DNA of 64,000 nt from Phymatolithon calcareum (GCA_977006965.1 OZ345357.1:2604001-2668000), one strand, 5' to 3'. Shown: positions 54,183-64,000, counted from the stretch's first letter. A program made the numbers and translations. Notes: a model not told the origin generated them from the letters alone.

Positions 54183-54321
54183 CAGTCGGTCCTCCATTTT
54201 TGCATCTCCGATTTTCGAGTATCCTCGACTTTTTGAATGCAGAATGCTCGTGCCGAGTCGGTTTCGTCTTAATTTTAAAGAAAATAAAGGATTACTAGAT
54301 ACTCGAATACAGAATATTTGA
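54183..54321 (+). mobile_element. Pogo-like terminus or short MITE at TA
   Basis: Begins CAGTCGGTCCTCCATTTT after TA at 54181-54182 and shares its pattern with 36907 (CTCCGAT, GAGTATCC / GAATATCC). A weak inverted match, ATACTCGAATA at about 54300, may be the other end. Confidence 0.45.
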
Positions 54322-56244
54322 ACTGAGAGCTTCAAACCGAAAGGCTATATTTTGATTAATTTTAGGCCTCCTATATTCAATATCAACCATGGTGGATTTT
54401 CTACGGTCCGAGAAGTTCCGTGGGCGTCTTTGGAGTACGTCACAACTGCGATGTGCAGCACAGCCGAGAAACGCTCGCGCATGTTCAATGAAGCTGTTCT
54501 GACTACGAATATCGGCTGGATTCCCGATATGTGCGGCTGCCGTCATTGGAGTCATAGTCAACTTACTGCGATTACAAGAGCTCGACAATAAAAGCGAGCC
54601 GATTCTCAGGTGCGTGTTTAACAACGTGCGCGTCACCATTGCTCTCGTTTCGCGTACGCGCGCGTGTCTCTTAGCCGCACTGAACGGGTCCGTCTCTCCA
54701 TTTGCATCCGCGGTAACGTGAAATTCGTCGTGAGTGGCTTCGTCTTGCTCGCGCTCGGCACCACCACGGCATTCATAAATCAAGTGCCCCCGCCTTTAAC
54801 GGTGTTTGTCGGAGTCGTGAGAACTGCTGCAGCTCTGCCTAATGCTGTTACCTCGACTGCGTCAGCATGTTTGTGCTGACGTCCGTCAACGCTGTGTGCA
54901 TTCTCGCTGTTTCCAGCGCATCCGACATGTGCTTCACAATTCCCACATCTAGCTTTGCGCTCAATTGAGCTTCGCGTGGGAAATCTGCTTGCTCTCCGGA
55001 TCCGTCTGCACCGAGTAGCGCTCGGCGCTCGACTGCGTGCTTACTGCAATTTGTGATTGCTCGGCTAGACCTGCCGTCGAACTGAGCATGGTGCCGCTAC
55101 ACACGAGAACCTTCCGTTGTACGGCAATCAGGGGCTTGCGCAATATTGCATGGCACTGGAACGCACTATGGCGAATTCGTCCGACGCTATAGACCCGACC
55201 ATTCGCGCGATAGTCATATACAAAGCGCAGCTAAAAGCCAGAGATGGATTCGCGGGGCTGCACAATCTCGCCAAATATTGCAGCGAATTGCAGCGTGTCG
55301 ACGTAAATCATCCAGTAATTGCCGATGTAGTGTCGATCGTCCAGTTGTGACTGAATTCGAATGCGCACTCTAACGACCTACCCCTCTCGCAATGAGTCGT
55401 CTCAGATCATCAATGTTGACGTCCGCGTGCCCTCTGCTCACGTCGCCCGTCTTGGGTATCACAAAGAACGTGGTCCAGCGACATTCAAGACATTTCATGG
55501 GATCCTAGCTCGGACAAAATCGTCGATGATACCAGCGACGACTGCCAGACTTTCATCTGGAACATATCTGACAACAAGTTGCTCACTTACAAGTCATGGA
55601 CCGCGTTTTCAACTGACAGTGCGCCAATTCGTAACGAACAGTCTCACTATCAACCATGGTGTTATATTTTACACGCCCCGCGTGTAGGCTTCGCCTCGCA
55701 TAGCCAGTAGTCTCCACTCTACTCACGTTGCGCCAGACTAATTTGACGATCCTTCAACAGCTTTCGCTTGCCGGCGCTTAGTTTTAGAAGTATTGATCGT
55801 CCAGAAACAACGAAACTCGGATCAAGATGTCCTTGAATACTGAACTGGTTAGCTACACGTAGAGTACGAGGAATTAAACTAAACCATCTCGATGCAGCTT
55901 GGCTCGATTGTACCCACCAGCAGCGATAACTGTTCTCTGCTTCTGCTCCATGTTGGCATTGAACCGGCGTTCTTGCCGCGACACGGGTACAGTGCTATCA
56001 GTTGCAGAGTCGGTAGATTGACCTGCACGTCCACCTCCGACACGCTTTCTCCGATATCTGGTCCTCATGTGCACATTGCGGCTGATTCTTCCCACATTAT
56101 TGATACTGCTGAAGATATTCGTCATGAAAATCTTGGCCGATCATCTGATTGCCACACTTATCGAGGGCACTCGACGTCTTTAGATCCATTTAAGTCGCTC
56201 ATGTCTCGAAGTATGTCAGGCCCTTTGGCTCAGCAATTACGCAA
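54322..56244. other. 1.9-kb gap without recognised genes
   Basis: ORFs at 54664-54879 and 55117-55350 (plus) look mildly protein-like, the first with a hydrophobic stretch, but are not recognised and lie in different frames. Probably decayed sequence. Confidence 0.3.
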
Positions 56245-56483
56245 AATCGTTGGGCATGGATAGGGCATGTACTACGAATGGAAGAGAATCGACCAGTCCG
56301 CAAAATATTGCTACACTTCATACCATAACAAACGACTCAGTATCCGGCGATCTTTCAAATAAAGATATCAAAACGGCCACAACAAGCGCTTCCGACGTAA
56401 CCAAGTGATACCGCATGAAGGCTTCTAGACGTGATAGCCCCTTAGGGGAATAAAGCAAATCATCGTCATCATCTATCAAACAA
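56245..56483 (+). mobile_element. LINE 3' end with RT C-terminal motif and (ATC)-type tail
   Basis: Reads NRWAWIGHVLRMEENRPVRK then ILLHF, the conserved W-GHVLRM block found after the palm of many LINE reverse transcriptases, followed by a stop. About 100 bases later comes CCCCTTAGGGGAATAAAGCA and a short ATC-rich tail. 5' parts are missing. Confidence 0.75.
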
Positions 56484-57099
56484 TTCACTTTTCTAAAATG
56501 GTTTTCTGGTTCTCTTTCAGCTCTATTTTTCGTGTTTGTTTTGTTCTAAGAACTTTCTTTGCCGAAAAAGCTTTCCAGTCTTCCAAGGCACTATCGAGGG
56601 ATAAAGTTCGTAACAAATGGTCAAGTTTAATTTCTCGCAATGCGTCTTTACTTATCATGTTCACTTGAAGTAATCAGATACTCGAGTTTGTTTCATGCTC
56701 TCGGATTTTTTGCATCGCAGAATGATTTAGACGTGGGATAGAGCGGACAAAAGTGGACATTCAGCCTCAAAACTTTATTTGCCACTTCAGTTCGTGGAAT
56801 TCACTTTGGCGGTTCAACGCCAGAGTCCTGTGCAGACTCAGGGGACCGACGGGCATAGTTGGACGAGAAGACTCGCCAGTCGAGGCGCGCGCGGCAGACG
56901 CTGGGCGTCGTAACGCCAGACGTTGGCGTCATGAGCATGGTGCCGTCATTACCGAGTGCTTTGTCGAGGGCGACGTGTTGACGACCACCGCCATACGCCT
57001 CGTACATTACGTTCGAACGCCGGAGGGCCTCGAGAGCCTAGAAGTGCCATATGCCTTGTATGTCGCGACGCCTGCGGTTTGCTTTCTATGGGGCTTGCG
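56484..57099. other. Gap without recognised genes
   Basis: Only the ORF 56753-57106 (plus) of unclear meaning; it may belong with the fragments just downstream. Confidence 0.3.
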
Positions 57100-57848
57100 G
57101 ATGTGAGAGGAGCCGTATCGACGTCATGAGACGGCGCACAAACGCGGACCTGTCGCGCACGATTTTATGGTCAACAGCTAGTGGGCCCGCAACGTTGCCC
57201 ATGAGATGTTGTGCTCAGACCTCATGTGCGGGCGTGAGGGTCGCCTATGGCGCATGCCTGAAGAGCTCCTCCGCGGCATAGAGAAGATAGGGTACAATAC
57301 CCTGTGCGGAGGCAACGCTACTAAGCTCAAAGACCTAGTCAAGGCCACTCGGGAGATCCGCTGGGGACTTGTAGACCCGACCTTCTCTAAGCGCCCATTG
57401 AGGAATGACGTCTATGGGCCGGTTTTTGACTCTGCGGACTACGTTCCGTGGGATACGCAGCGCTGGGCGCCCATGGTGGCAAGCGTTCGTCGCCGATGTC
57501 TGCAGGTCATGGCTCTTTGATAGCGGCTGGTGGGATACCTGCACGAGTAGAGCGACAGGGCGAGGGAGATGTACCGCCGGTTGGAGAGGGATCACATGCG
57601 AGGGCATGGCGCGCCTTTATAAGCAAGAACGTGACATCGAAGATCTTCCAGAGGAGCCGGCAGTGGTCGCGGCCTATGACGAGGTGATTAACGTCGACTC
57701 GTTGCTAGACTTGCCGGCGAGTTCGGCTGCGAACTCTTCTTATTCGACGTTTTCCCCTCACACACGGCCTGTGCTGCCGTCTGCAAAGACGAGGGGTAGC
57801 GCAGGCCCTTGTGGTAGCGTAGATCGGCGGACCGACGCCTCTAAGTAG
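57100..57848 (+). pseudogene. Unidentified ORF fragments, possibly gag- or capsid-like
   Basis: Plus-strand frames at about 57130-57520 (one stop inside, text KIGYNTLCGGNATKLKDL and WDTQRWAPMVASVRRR) and 57607-57848 (EEPAVVAAYDEVINVDSLLD) look like parts of one protein with frameshifts. I cannot name it. Its position against an LTR-like segment makes a retroelement or endogenised viral origin possible. Confidence 0.35.
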
Positions 57849-58192
57849 TCCGGGAACGGTTGGCCGTAGAGGCCGTGCAAGGCTCCAGCGATTGGTCTCT
57901 CCCGATGGAGGATAGTGGCAGAGCAAACAACAAAACACACACACGGACTTGGGGTCCAATCGCAAGAGGACACCAACGTCCGTACGCAGACACAGGGGCG
58001 AGGGTCCTAGGACCGAGGCTCGACCGACGGCGTAGAGTCGAGGTCGTACGCGAGGCCTTCCCTGAGGCCAAAGGTCCGCGAAGGTTGGAACTGAAGACGG
58101 TCGATCTGGACCAAACACGGGTTGCCCCTTTTACTGAGGGCCGGCGGCCGAAAGCCCGCCATATATTACCAAATCGGTCTTATCATACTAGA
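57842..58192 (-). repeat. LTR-like segment related to element 1, inverted
   Basis: Complement matches 41143-41490 along its length. It stands alone, without the gag of element 1 beside it, so it is a solo or rearranged fragment. Confidence 0.65.
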
Positions 58193-58258
58193 AATAAACC
58201 TAAACGGAGGGGACGACGGAGTCGAGGGCACAGCGTGTAAGCCCATGTGGGCTGTAAT

Positions 58259-58591
58259 GAGCTGAACCTCATCGCAGTCCTTCCCGTCGTCGCCCCTGCG
58301 CTTGAACGTCGACCGAACGATGACAAGCAGCCTTCGAGCCGTCGGAGACTCGAGATCATTCAGCATCTGGCCCAGTGCGTCGTCGGTTCGAGACGGAACT
58401 TGCCCATTCTCTTGGCCTTCAGCCTAATGCAACACCAAGAGAATGGGCAAGTTCCGTCTCGAACCGACGACGCACTGGGCCAGATGCTGAATGATCTCGA
58501 GTCTCCGACGGCTCGAAGGCTGCTTGTCATCGTTCGGTCGACGTTCAAGCGCAGGGGCGATGACGGGAAGGACTGCGATGAGGTTCAGCTC
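58259..58591. repeat. Near-perfect palindrome: 157-bp arms, 19-nt loop
   Basis: 58259-58415 and 58435-58591 are reverse complements with one difference seen (CCGTCGTCG against CCGTCATCG). The right arm is part of the open frame 58427-58741. Confidence 0.95.
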
Positions 58592-58741
58592 TTGTTGAAC
58601 GACATGATAGCCGTTGTGGAGTGGCAGGTGAACGAGACCGATCCGAGTAGGAGGCGTGTCGTCGCCGTGGCCCGTGAGGTTGTCGACATACTGTACTATG
58701 CCCAGCGCGGACTTGTCGGCCTAAGGTCCAGGCACAGGTAG
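58427..58741 (+). CDS. Unassigned ORF overlapping the palindrome (104 aa)
   Basis: ATG at 58427. Text such as MLNDLESPTARRLLVIVRST and NDMIAVVEWQVNETDPSRRR looks protein-like and helical, with no known motif. The left arm of the palindrome encodes the same peptide on the minus strand for about 50 codons. It is probably a fragment of a mobile-element gene. Confidence 0.35.
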   Translation: MQHQENGQVPSRTDDALGQMLNDLESPTARRLLVIVRSTFKRRGDDGKDCDEVQLLLNDMIAVVEWQVNETDPSRRRVVAVAREVVDILYYAQRGLVGLRSRHR

Positions 58742-59409
58742 ATCGCCACTCTGCGTTCGTTTTCTGCTCCTTAGCGGCCGTGAAAGGCTATGTTGTCTTG
58801 TAGTGTAGAAGACGGTCGGACAGGCCACGTAAAGTTGATCCTTGTTGTCAATCGGTGCTCAGTCAGGCGACATATTTGGCTGAGAGTGGTACAGGTGTGT
58901 CGGTGTTGCACTTAGAAGCCCACATAGAGCTCGAAATATCGGAAAGATTACGTGTCCACTTGCGGCAAGCGAAATTTCGAGAGTAAGTGGACCCTGCACG
59001 TTGGGCAATGCGCAGCGTAAGTAGCTATTAGCGGGCCAAGACGGCGAAAAGTGGAGGTCGAGAAGAACGTTTACAATCCAGGTGGGCTCTTATCACACAT
59101 TTGACCCTGATGGTAATATGTCGGATAGTCCGAGTTGATCATGCCACGTGTACGGCACAGAGTCCAGCCGAGTTCATGAGCTCTTATCATACATTTAACC
59201 CTGATGGTAGTATGTATTATAGCCCGAGTTGATCATGCCACGTGTACGGCATGGAGTTGAGCCGGGTTGATATTGCCTGCAGCATTTGTCCTGTGTTGCG
59301 GACAATTCCCAAACGCTCAATAGGTCACCATACCCTCCTGCAGGGGAGATCCGGAGAAGCCGATGCGACGAAGTGCGCGGCCTTGCAGGCCTAAAGAGCA
59401 CAGAGATTT
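58742..59409. other. Gap with a tandem duplication
   Basis: No gene recognised. It may hold the 3' LTR of element 2, but the ends could not be fixed. Contains the 94-bp tandem repeat listed separately. Confidence 0.35.
59086..59265. repeat. 94-bp tandem duplication, two copies
   Basis: GCTCTTATCA at 59086 recurs at 59180, followed each time by CCTGATGGTA and TTGATCATGCCACGTGTACG, with several substitutions. Confidence 0.85.
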
Positions 59410-59429
59410 CGAATGTCGTGCGGAATTTT

Positions 59430-59590
59430 GCGCTTCGACCGCTTAAAATAGCGTGTGACAAGATTGAAGGGCAGGTGCCCAGGCGGTTCCTAAGTATCAT
59501 CAGCGGAGGTATAGCCGTGCCATCGGACCTTAAAGGTCATGTCTTCTGCGTCATAGTCGATGATTCGATCGACAACGTACTCCTTTGCGG
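59430..59590 (-). pseudogene. Integrase C-terminal chromodomain, with Trp codon changed to stop
   Basis: Reads EYVVDRIIDYDAEDMTFKVR then WHGYTSADDT-stop-EPPGHLPF and VTRYFKR. This is the chromodomain that targets chromoviral integrases to chromatin; the expected Trp after DDT is TAG instead of TGG. It is in a different frame from the integrase ORF. Confidence 0.8.
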
Positions 59591-59980
59591 GATCTGGAGC
59601 AAGATTGGACTTGAGCGCACGAACACGGGCAGGCAAGCCGTAGAATAAGTCTCAGGTAGAGAAGCAGCTATCTGAGCGTCGAGTGCTGGAGGAGAAGACT
59701 TTGCGCGCATTCGAGATGTAGTTGGAGCAGAGGGCACGGAGGCCGGGCGACGAAGGATCTCGACCGGTGGCCGGTCTACGGCGCGGTCATCCACAGCGGG
59801 CATGTGGGAATATTTCTGCATTGTTGGATCCACCGCAGTGTCAGACGGGGCGATTTCAGGGGATGATCGTGGTGCCAATGAAACGCGGTCACGGGAGACC
59901 GTCTCGTTGAAGCCGTCTCGGTCTATAGTGACCGTGTGGCTCGACTCGGCCAGGAACGTTTTAGGTCCGTGGGCTTTCGG

Positions 59981-61249
59981 CTACTGTTTGTGGCGACGGC
60001 GTATGCCGCCGGACTCTTCGCCCACTCCTGGAACTTGGCGTGAGACATACACAAGGTCGCCGACGCACGACTGCAATGAAGGCTTGCTACGAGACTCGAA
60101 GTTTTTCTTCATGCGTTGTTGGTTGCAGGAAGCCTTGGCCTGCGCGGCCCTCACGAGATGGTCAATCTGTGCACGGAAACGCTGGCGTGCCTTTGCCGGT
60201 TCGAGGGGTTCAGTATCGGGCGGGTCACGCCGGAGGACCATCGGCTCGGGCGCATGGGAGAGCACGAGCTCAAACGGTGTGTGTCCTGCTGTTCTGTGCA
60301 CCTGAGAGTTATACGCAAACGTGAGCGGTCCGACGTACTCATGACAGGTTGAGGCATGTTCCTTGACGAAGGCCCGAAGGCCGGCGAGAAGTGCGCGGTT
60401 GAATCTTTCGGATTGACCATTGGTTTGTGGGTTGTACATCGTTGTGAACAAGTTCTTCACGATGAGATGCGAGCAGTGGTACTGGAGGATCTTGGCGGCT
60501 AACTGGGTGTCGTTTTCTGACAGGAGACGTGACAGAACGCCGTAGATGAGTATACAGTGGTCGAGGAATGCGCGGGCCACTGTTAAAGCCGTGATGTTTT
60601 TGAGCACAAACACTTTGACAAGCTTGCTCAACCGGTCTGTAATGACCAGAGTGAATCTGCGGCCGGCATGCAAGCGCTGCAACTGTCCTAAGATGTCAAT
60701 CGCAACGAATTCCAGCGGCTCCTTTGCGGCGAAGAGCTTGAGTGGGGACTTATGAAACCGGAGAGTTATTTGCTCCACGGAGCATTCGTGACAGTTTGCG
60801 GACGCATGCATAATATGGGCAATTATTGAAGGCCAGTAGAAGGAACGCCGCATTGTGTAATACTGCATCGTGGTACCCAGGTGTCCGCCGAGAGGCGTGG
60901 AATGCGACAAGAACAAAATCTTCTGGCGAAGCGAGTTGGCGACGAGGATCAGAGTGGCGCCATCGAGCGGAGAAATACGGACCAAGAGTCCACGCTCGTC
61001 TTCCACGTATTGTGTCGGGAGCCCGTCGGTAATCTTTCCACATATATATTTAGATTCGGCATCGTCTTCTTGGGCCTTCAAAAGGTCTTCGATATTAACC
61101 AGTGACACATGTGCCCCGCGGAATGGCTGCAAATACATGATACTGTCCAGGAATGAAGCCTCAAAGGTTGGTCGGTACTCGTACTTGTCGATCGGGTCCC
61201 AGTCGAGATCATTCCAAGAGTCGACATCCACGAGGCAATGGAACGGCAT
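59981..61249 (-). CDS. Integrase region of element 2 (422-codon open frame)
   Basis: Contains the linker after RNase H and the HHCC zinc domain (HSTPLGGHLGTTMQYYTMRR, then CHEC). The catalytic core follows with FVAIDILGQL, LLSENDTQL and NGQSERFNR. The last frame part has FAYNSQVHRTAGHTPFEL, a usual gypsy motif, and a basic tail. The middle acidic residue is Glu where Asp is normal. The frame ends early at 59981 by frameshift; the missing continuation SHTVTIDRDGF lies in the next frame. Confidence 0.85.
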   Translation of the reverse strand: MPFHCLVDVDSWNDLDWDPIDKYEYRPTFEASFLDSIMYLQPFRGAHVSLVNIEDLLKAQEDDAESKYICGKITDGLPTQYVEDERGLLVRISPLDGATLILVANSLRQKILFLSHSTPLGGHLGTTMQYYTMRRSFYWPSIIAHIMHASANCHECSVEQITLRFHKSPLKLFAAKEPLEFVAIDILGQLQRLHAGRRFTLVITDRLSKLVKVFVLKNITALTVARAFLDHCILIYGVLSRLLSENDTQLAAKILQYHCSHLIVKNLFTTMYNPQTNGQSERFNRALLAGLRAFVKEHASTCHEYVGPLTFAYNSQVHRTAGHTPFELVLSHAPEPMVLRRDPPDTEPLEPAKARQRFRAQIDHLVRAAQAKASCNQQRMKKNFESRSKPSLQSCVGDLVYVSRQVPGVGEESGGIRRRHKQ

Positions 61250-62770
61250 GAGGTTCTCTGGGCTTTGGAGGTCGCCTTAGATGAGCAGGCACGGAATGTG
61301 AAGGTCTGGTGAGACTTGGGAAAAGCAAACGCGAAATGGCGGCGGCAACTTTGTTGTCGGTGCCCTTCTTGTACTTCACGGTGAAGTCGCACTCCAGTAG
61401 GCGGAGACGCCAACGGACTAGCTTTCCGCTCAGCTCCGTCAAATCTAATATCCAGCGAAGCACCTGATGATCGGTGAACAAGGTGAAGTGCCGACACTCC
61501 AAATACGGGAGCAGGATCTGGATAGCCCAGATGACGGCAAGGCACTGACGCTCGGGGGCGATATAGCTGCGATCTGGTGCCGTGAGTGTACGGCTCCAGA
61601 TGCCAATTGGGTATCTCGTGCCTTCAGGGTACGTTTGCATTAGTGCGCACCCGATCTGCTCATCACACGAATCAGTATCGACGGATTAGTCAAGCTCGGA
61701 CTGAGGAAGGCGGAGAACTGATGAGGCCGCCGAGGCCGTCATGAGAAGCTGGAATGCTTCCTGTTGCGCTACGATTGGAAGGCAGAGATTGGCAGGCTGG
61801 CCCTTGACGAGAAGCTTGTTGAGCGGTGCGAAGACTAGTGCAAAGTTCGTTACGAATCGACGATAGACGTTGCACATGCTCAAGAAACTTCGAAGCTACG
61901 TCTGAGTTTCCGGAAAAGTGGCCAACTTCAGCGCAGCCGTATTCTTCTCGGCAACTTCCAGGAATCCGGGCCGTACGATATGGCCGAGGTAGTTGACCGT
62001 TCGACGGAAGAAAAAACATTTCATGAGGTTCAGCGACAATCCAGCGCCTTGCAAGGTCTCTCGGATCTCTTTCACGTGACCTACGTGGTCGTCGAAGTTG
62101 TCTGAGAATATGATGATGTCATCAAGGTACACCAGACAAGACTTCCATTTGAATCCCGCGAGGAGAATGTCGATCGTGCGCTGGTACGTGGCCGGTGCAT
62201 TGCATAGGCCGAAGGGCATTCGAATCCATTGGAAGGTGCCAGCATGTGTAGTGCAAGAGTCGGCTGTTGCGGTTTGTAAGCGTCATTTGATTTTTCCGTT
62301 TACTACACGCGTAGTCCGTCAGCAGGTCCCTTAATATTTTCGGAGTGGACAGATAACCGGTATGGTACGTAGGACTGACTAAGGTTCATGGTACGATATG
62401 ATACGTAGGATTTGGCATATAAGCCGTGAAGGCACCATTCAGTAGAAGGCAGGTTGATCTGACGCCGGAACTTGCTCTCTTGATCAACGGTTTCTCACTC
62501 GACCAGGTCGTGTTCCACGCTTTTTGGGGTTGATTGCACTTCAGTATGGCATGTGAATGCCGTTTTGTGCTGGTCTTCCTCACTGATTGGAATTTGCCAA
62601 GATCCCGAGTTGCAGTCGAGCGTCGAGAAGAACTGTGCTGTTCCGAGGCTGTCAAGACAGTCCTCTATACGCGGGAGAGGGTACTTGTCCTTCACAGTCA
62701 CGGCCTTTAAACGCCTGTAGTCAATGTAGAACCTCATTGACCCGTCTGATTTTGGGACGAGAATGGCCGG
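61250..62770 (-). pseudogene. Reverse transcriptase and RNase H of element 2, broken
   Basis: RT: MRFYIDYRRLKAVTVKDKYP and QFFSTLDCNSGSWQIPISEE, then the insertion, then MPFGLCNAPATYQRTIDILL and CLVYLDDIIIFSDNF with the YLDD catalytic box. RNase H: a stop at the D residue of its first block near 61684, then IGCALMQTYPEGTRYPIGIW and FTLFTDHQVLRW. Confidence 0.85.
62249..62548. mobile_element. 300-bp insertion in RT, flanked by 7-bp repeat GCATGTG
   Basis: GCATGTG occurs at 62242-62248 and 62549-62555. Removing the insert and one copy rejoins RT text TAFTCH with AGTFQWIRMPFG. The ends carry AGTGCAA and TTGCACT as a short inverted pair. No ORF inside; a small non-autonomous DNA element is likely. 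Confidence 0.75.
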
Positions 62771-63892
62771 GGTGGCTCAGGCTGAGCGCGATGGCGCGAT
62801 CAGGTCTGACTCAAGAATCTCTTCAACATTCTGCTGAATGACCTATTGTGATACGTTACCGATGCTATAGGGCTGCGCAAATGCGGAGCGAGCACCGGGG
62901 ACAAGATTAATGCGGTGCTCGGTGACATTCACTCGGCCGACGCGACCATTCCACATGTGGGCGAAGGGCTTCAGCATATCACGGACCTTTGTTTGCTGCT
63001 CCTGGGAGATCTCGTGTAATTCGATGTCGTTCTCAGTCAGAGGACACTTTGGCGCGGCGATAGATGGTTCACGGTCTTGGAAGACCATGTCTGACTCGCC
63101 ACCCCCTCCTTCAAAAGTAACGGCGTGAACCGCGAAATTAAACGCTGCCTTTACTGCGTGTCTGATACACATGCCCTTGGGGAGAACGACGGGCGTTATG
63201 CCAAAGTTGGTGACTTTGACGTGAAATGGAATGTTGGGGCGGACTCAGGCCATTGGCCATGACGGTGCGATATTTGTCAAACGTGGCCTGCGAGGCCTCA
63301 AGTAACCGAAGACCGTGCTGGTTACAATGAGCTTGACTAGGTGTTCGTGGCCAGGGTCGAGCGTCGTACGTTTGGCACAACGAATGGCCGTCAAACCCGA
63401 AGATGCTCTCTTAGATGGAGTCATCTGTTCGGGCAAGGTATGCCGCACAGGGGCTACTGAGCGACGGCAGATTATTTCTACCGATGTCTCGTCGAGAAGG
63501 AGGACCGAACGCTTCTGGACTTTGATGTCCTCAATCGCTTGGTCAATGTACTGACATCCGAGAATGGCGTTCGCGCCAAGATTGCGGGTGATGACAAACG
63601 GCGTCCTTGTTGACTGCTCGGCGACTTGAACGGTCAAGTTAGCTATGCCGAGCACGTCCAAGCGGTGGTTTGAGGCGCTTTCAAAGTTCACGATCTCGCG
63701 AGATCTTTCATGAGAGGCGAGAACGTCGGCCGGGACTAGATCAGCGCGAATGAGGTTCGGACCCGCACCGATGTCTAGCATAGATAGACGAGGTGTCAGG
63801 TATTTAGGACCACTACTGATCATCGCGGAGATCTTGTAATTGAACCTGGACAAGTGGTAGATTGGATCGGCACGGTACTGCATTATGGTCAT
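62770..63892 (-). pseudogene. Protease and RT N-terminal region of element 2
   Basis: Protease: MLDIGAGPNLIRADLVPADV at about 63778-63719, where the catalytic D-T-G reads D-I-G. Conserved flanks follow (GANAILGCQYID). Further frames at 63172-62843 hold the RT leader, DMLKPFAHMWNGRVGRVNVT then EHRINLVPGARSAF. Confidence 0.75.
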
Positions 63893-64000
63893 TTCTTTCG
63901 GCAGACCTAAGGGGGCACCTGTCGCACAAGCAGAGTTTGGTGGACAAATGGCATTATATTGAGAGGGGGGGAACGTAACGGAAAGTTTTGTGACCCTGGA

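Larger units (their letters stand above)
59410..64000 (-). mobile_element. Ty3/gypsy chromovirus (element 2), decayed, runs off window
   Basis: On the minus strand the order is protease, RT, RNase H, integrase, chromodomain. The reading frames are long but cut by frameshifts and stops; a 300-bp insertion splits RT. Gag lies beyond the window end. LTRs were not identified with confidence. Confidence 0.9.

Noticed and set aside
55117-55350. 77-codon plus-strand ORF with a protein-like look
   Set aside because: No motif, no upstream continuation in frame, and decayed surroundings.
1-64000. CRISPR arrays, operons, riboswitches, rRNA genes
   Set aside because: None seen; the window is eukaryotic nuclear DNA and the direct repeats present are transposon or satellite sequence.

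Overview
The window looks like nuclear DNA of a photosynthetic eukaryote, most likely a multicellular (florideophyte) red alga such as Chondrus or a relative; the species is an inference. Reasons: genes have their own promoters and lie on both strands; introns are few and short with GT...AG ends (96 and 74 nt in the two clearest cases); several products are plastid or organelle proteins with presequence-like N-termini (Mg-chelatase ChlD, a Tic22-family import protein, a DnaJ-type zinc-finger protein, an RlmH-type rRNA methyltransferase, mitochondrial uS14); and the rest is full of decaying eukaryotic transposons (LTR/Ty3-gypsy, LINE, hAT, MULE, Tc1/mariner-pogo-like, MITEs). There are no operons or ribosome-binding sites. 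Layout: 0-8.6 kb is gene-dense: chlD (cut by the window start), an unknown disordered protein, uS14m, Tic22, HPRT and a divergent, spliced rlmH. 8.6-13 kb is gene-poor and holds nested inverted repeats, the largest about 1.1 kb. 13-28 kb has scattered small genes: two paralogous proteins with an NHIR zinc ribbon (13.1-13.7 and 21.5-22.1 kb), a possible spliced ORF at 15 kb, a vicinal-oxygen-chelate (glyoxalase-like) protein and a membrane protein, separated by long stretches where nothing is recognised, apart from two MITE-like elements and a palindrome. 29.4-31.6 kb has a cytochrome P450 and a convergent plastid-type zinc-finger gene 25 bp apart. From 32 kb on, the window is mostly a transposon graveyard. 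32-40 kb holds three LINE remnants and a membrane-glycoprotein pseudogene (33.7-36.9 kb) that has taken four separate insertions: a solo LTR, a MULE, a 90-bp fragment and a pogo-like end. Their target sites can be read because an intact paralogue lies at 50.6-52.1 kb. One LINE remnant is itself split by a 1.9-kb hAT deletion derivative with an exact 8-bp target duplication. 41-48 kb is a broken Ty3/gypsy element, followed by a pogo-like MITE, a heptanucleotide satellite, the intact glycoprotein gene, a second solo LTR and a truncated P450 pseudogene. 54-59 kb is fragmentary: LINE tail, unidentified ORFs, an LTR-like segment, and a near-perfect 157-bp-arm palindrome. 59.4-64 kb is a minus-strand Ty3/gypsy chromovirus with protease, RT, RNase H, integrase and a chromodomain broken by a stop; it runs off the window. 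Functionally the host genes do not form one pathway: chlorophyll synthesis, plastid protein import and plastid-type zinc finger genes are interspersed with organelle translation/rRNA modification, purine salvage and detoxification-type enzymes. I did not find a convincing new multi-gene system. The most unusual material is the readable insertion stratigraphy in the glycoprotein pseudogene, the NHIR zinc-ribbon paralogues, the fresh long palindrome at 58.4 kb, a shared Asp-to-Glu change in two integrases, and a strongly clustered CAGTAC motif in one intergenic region.
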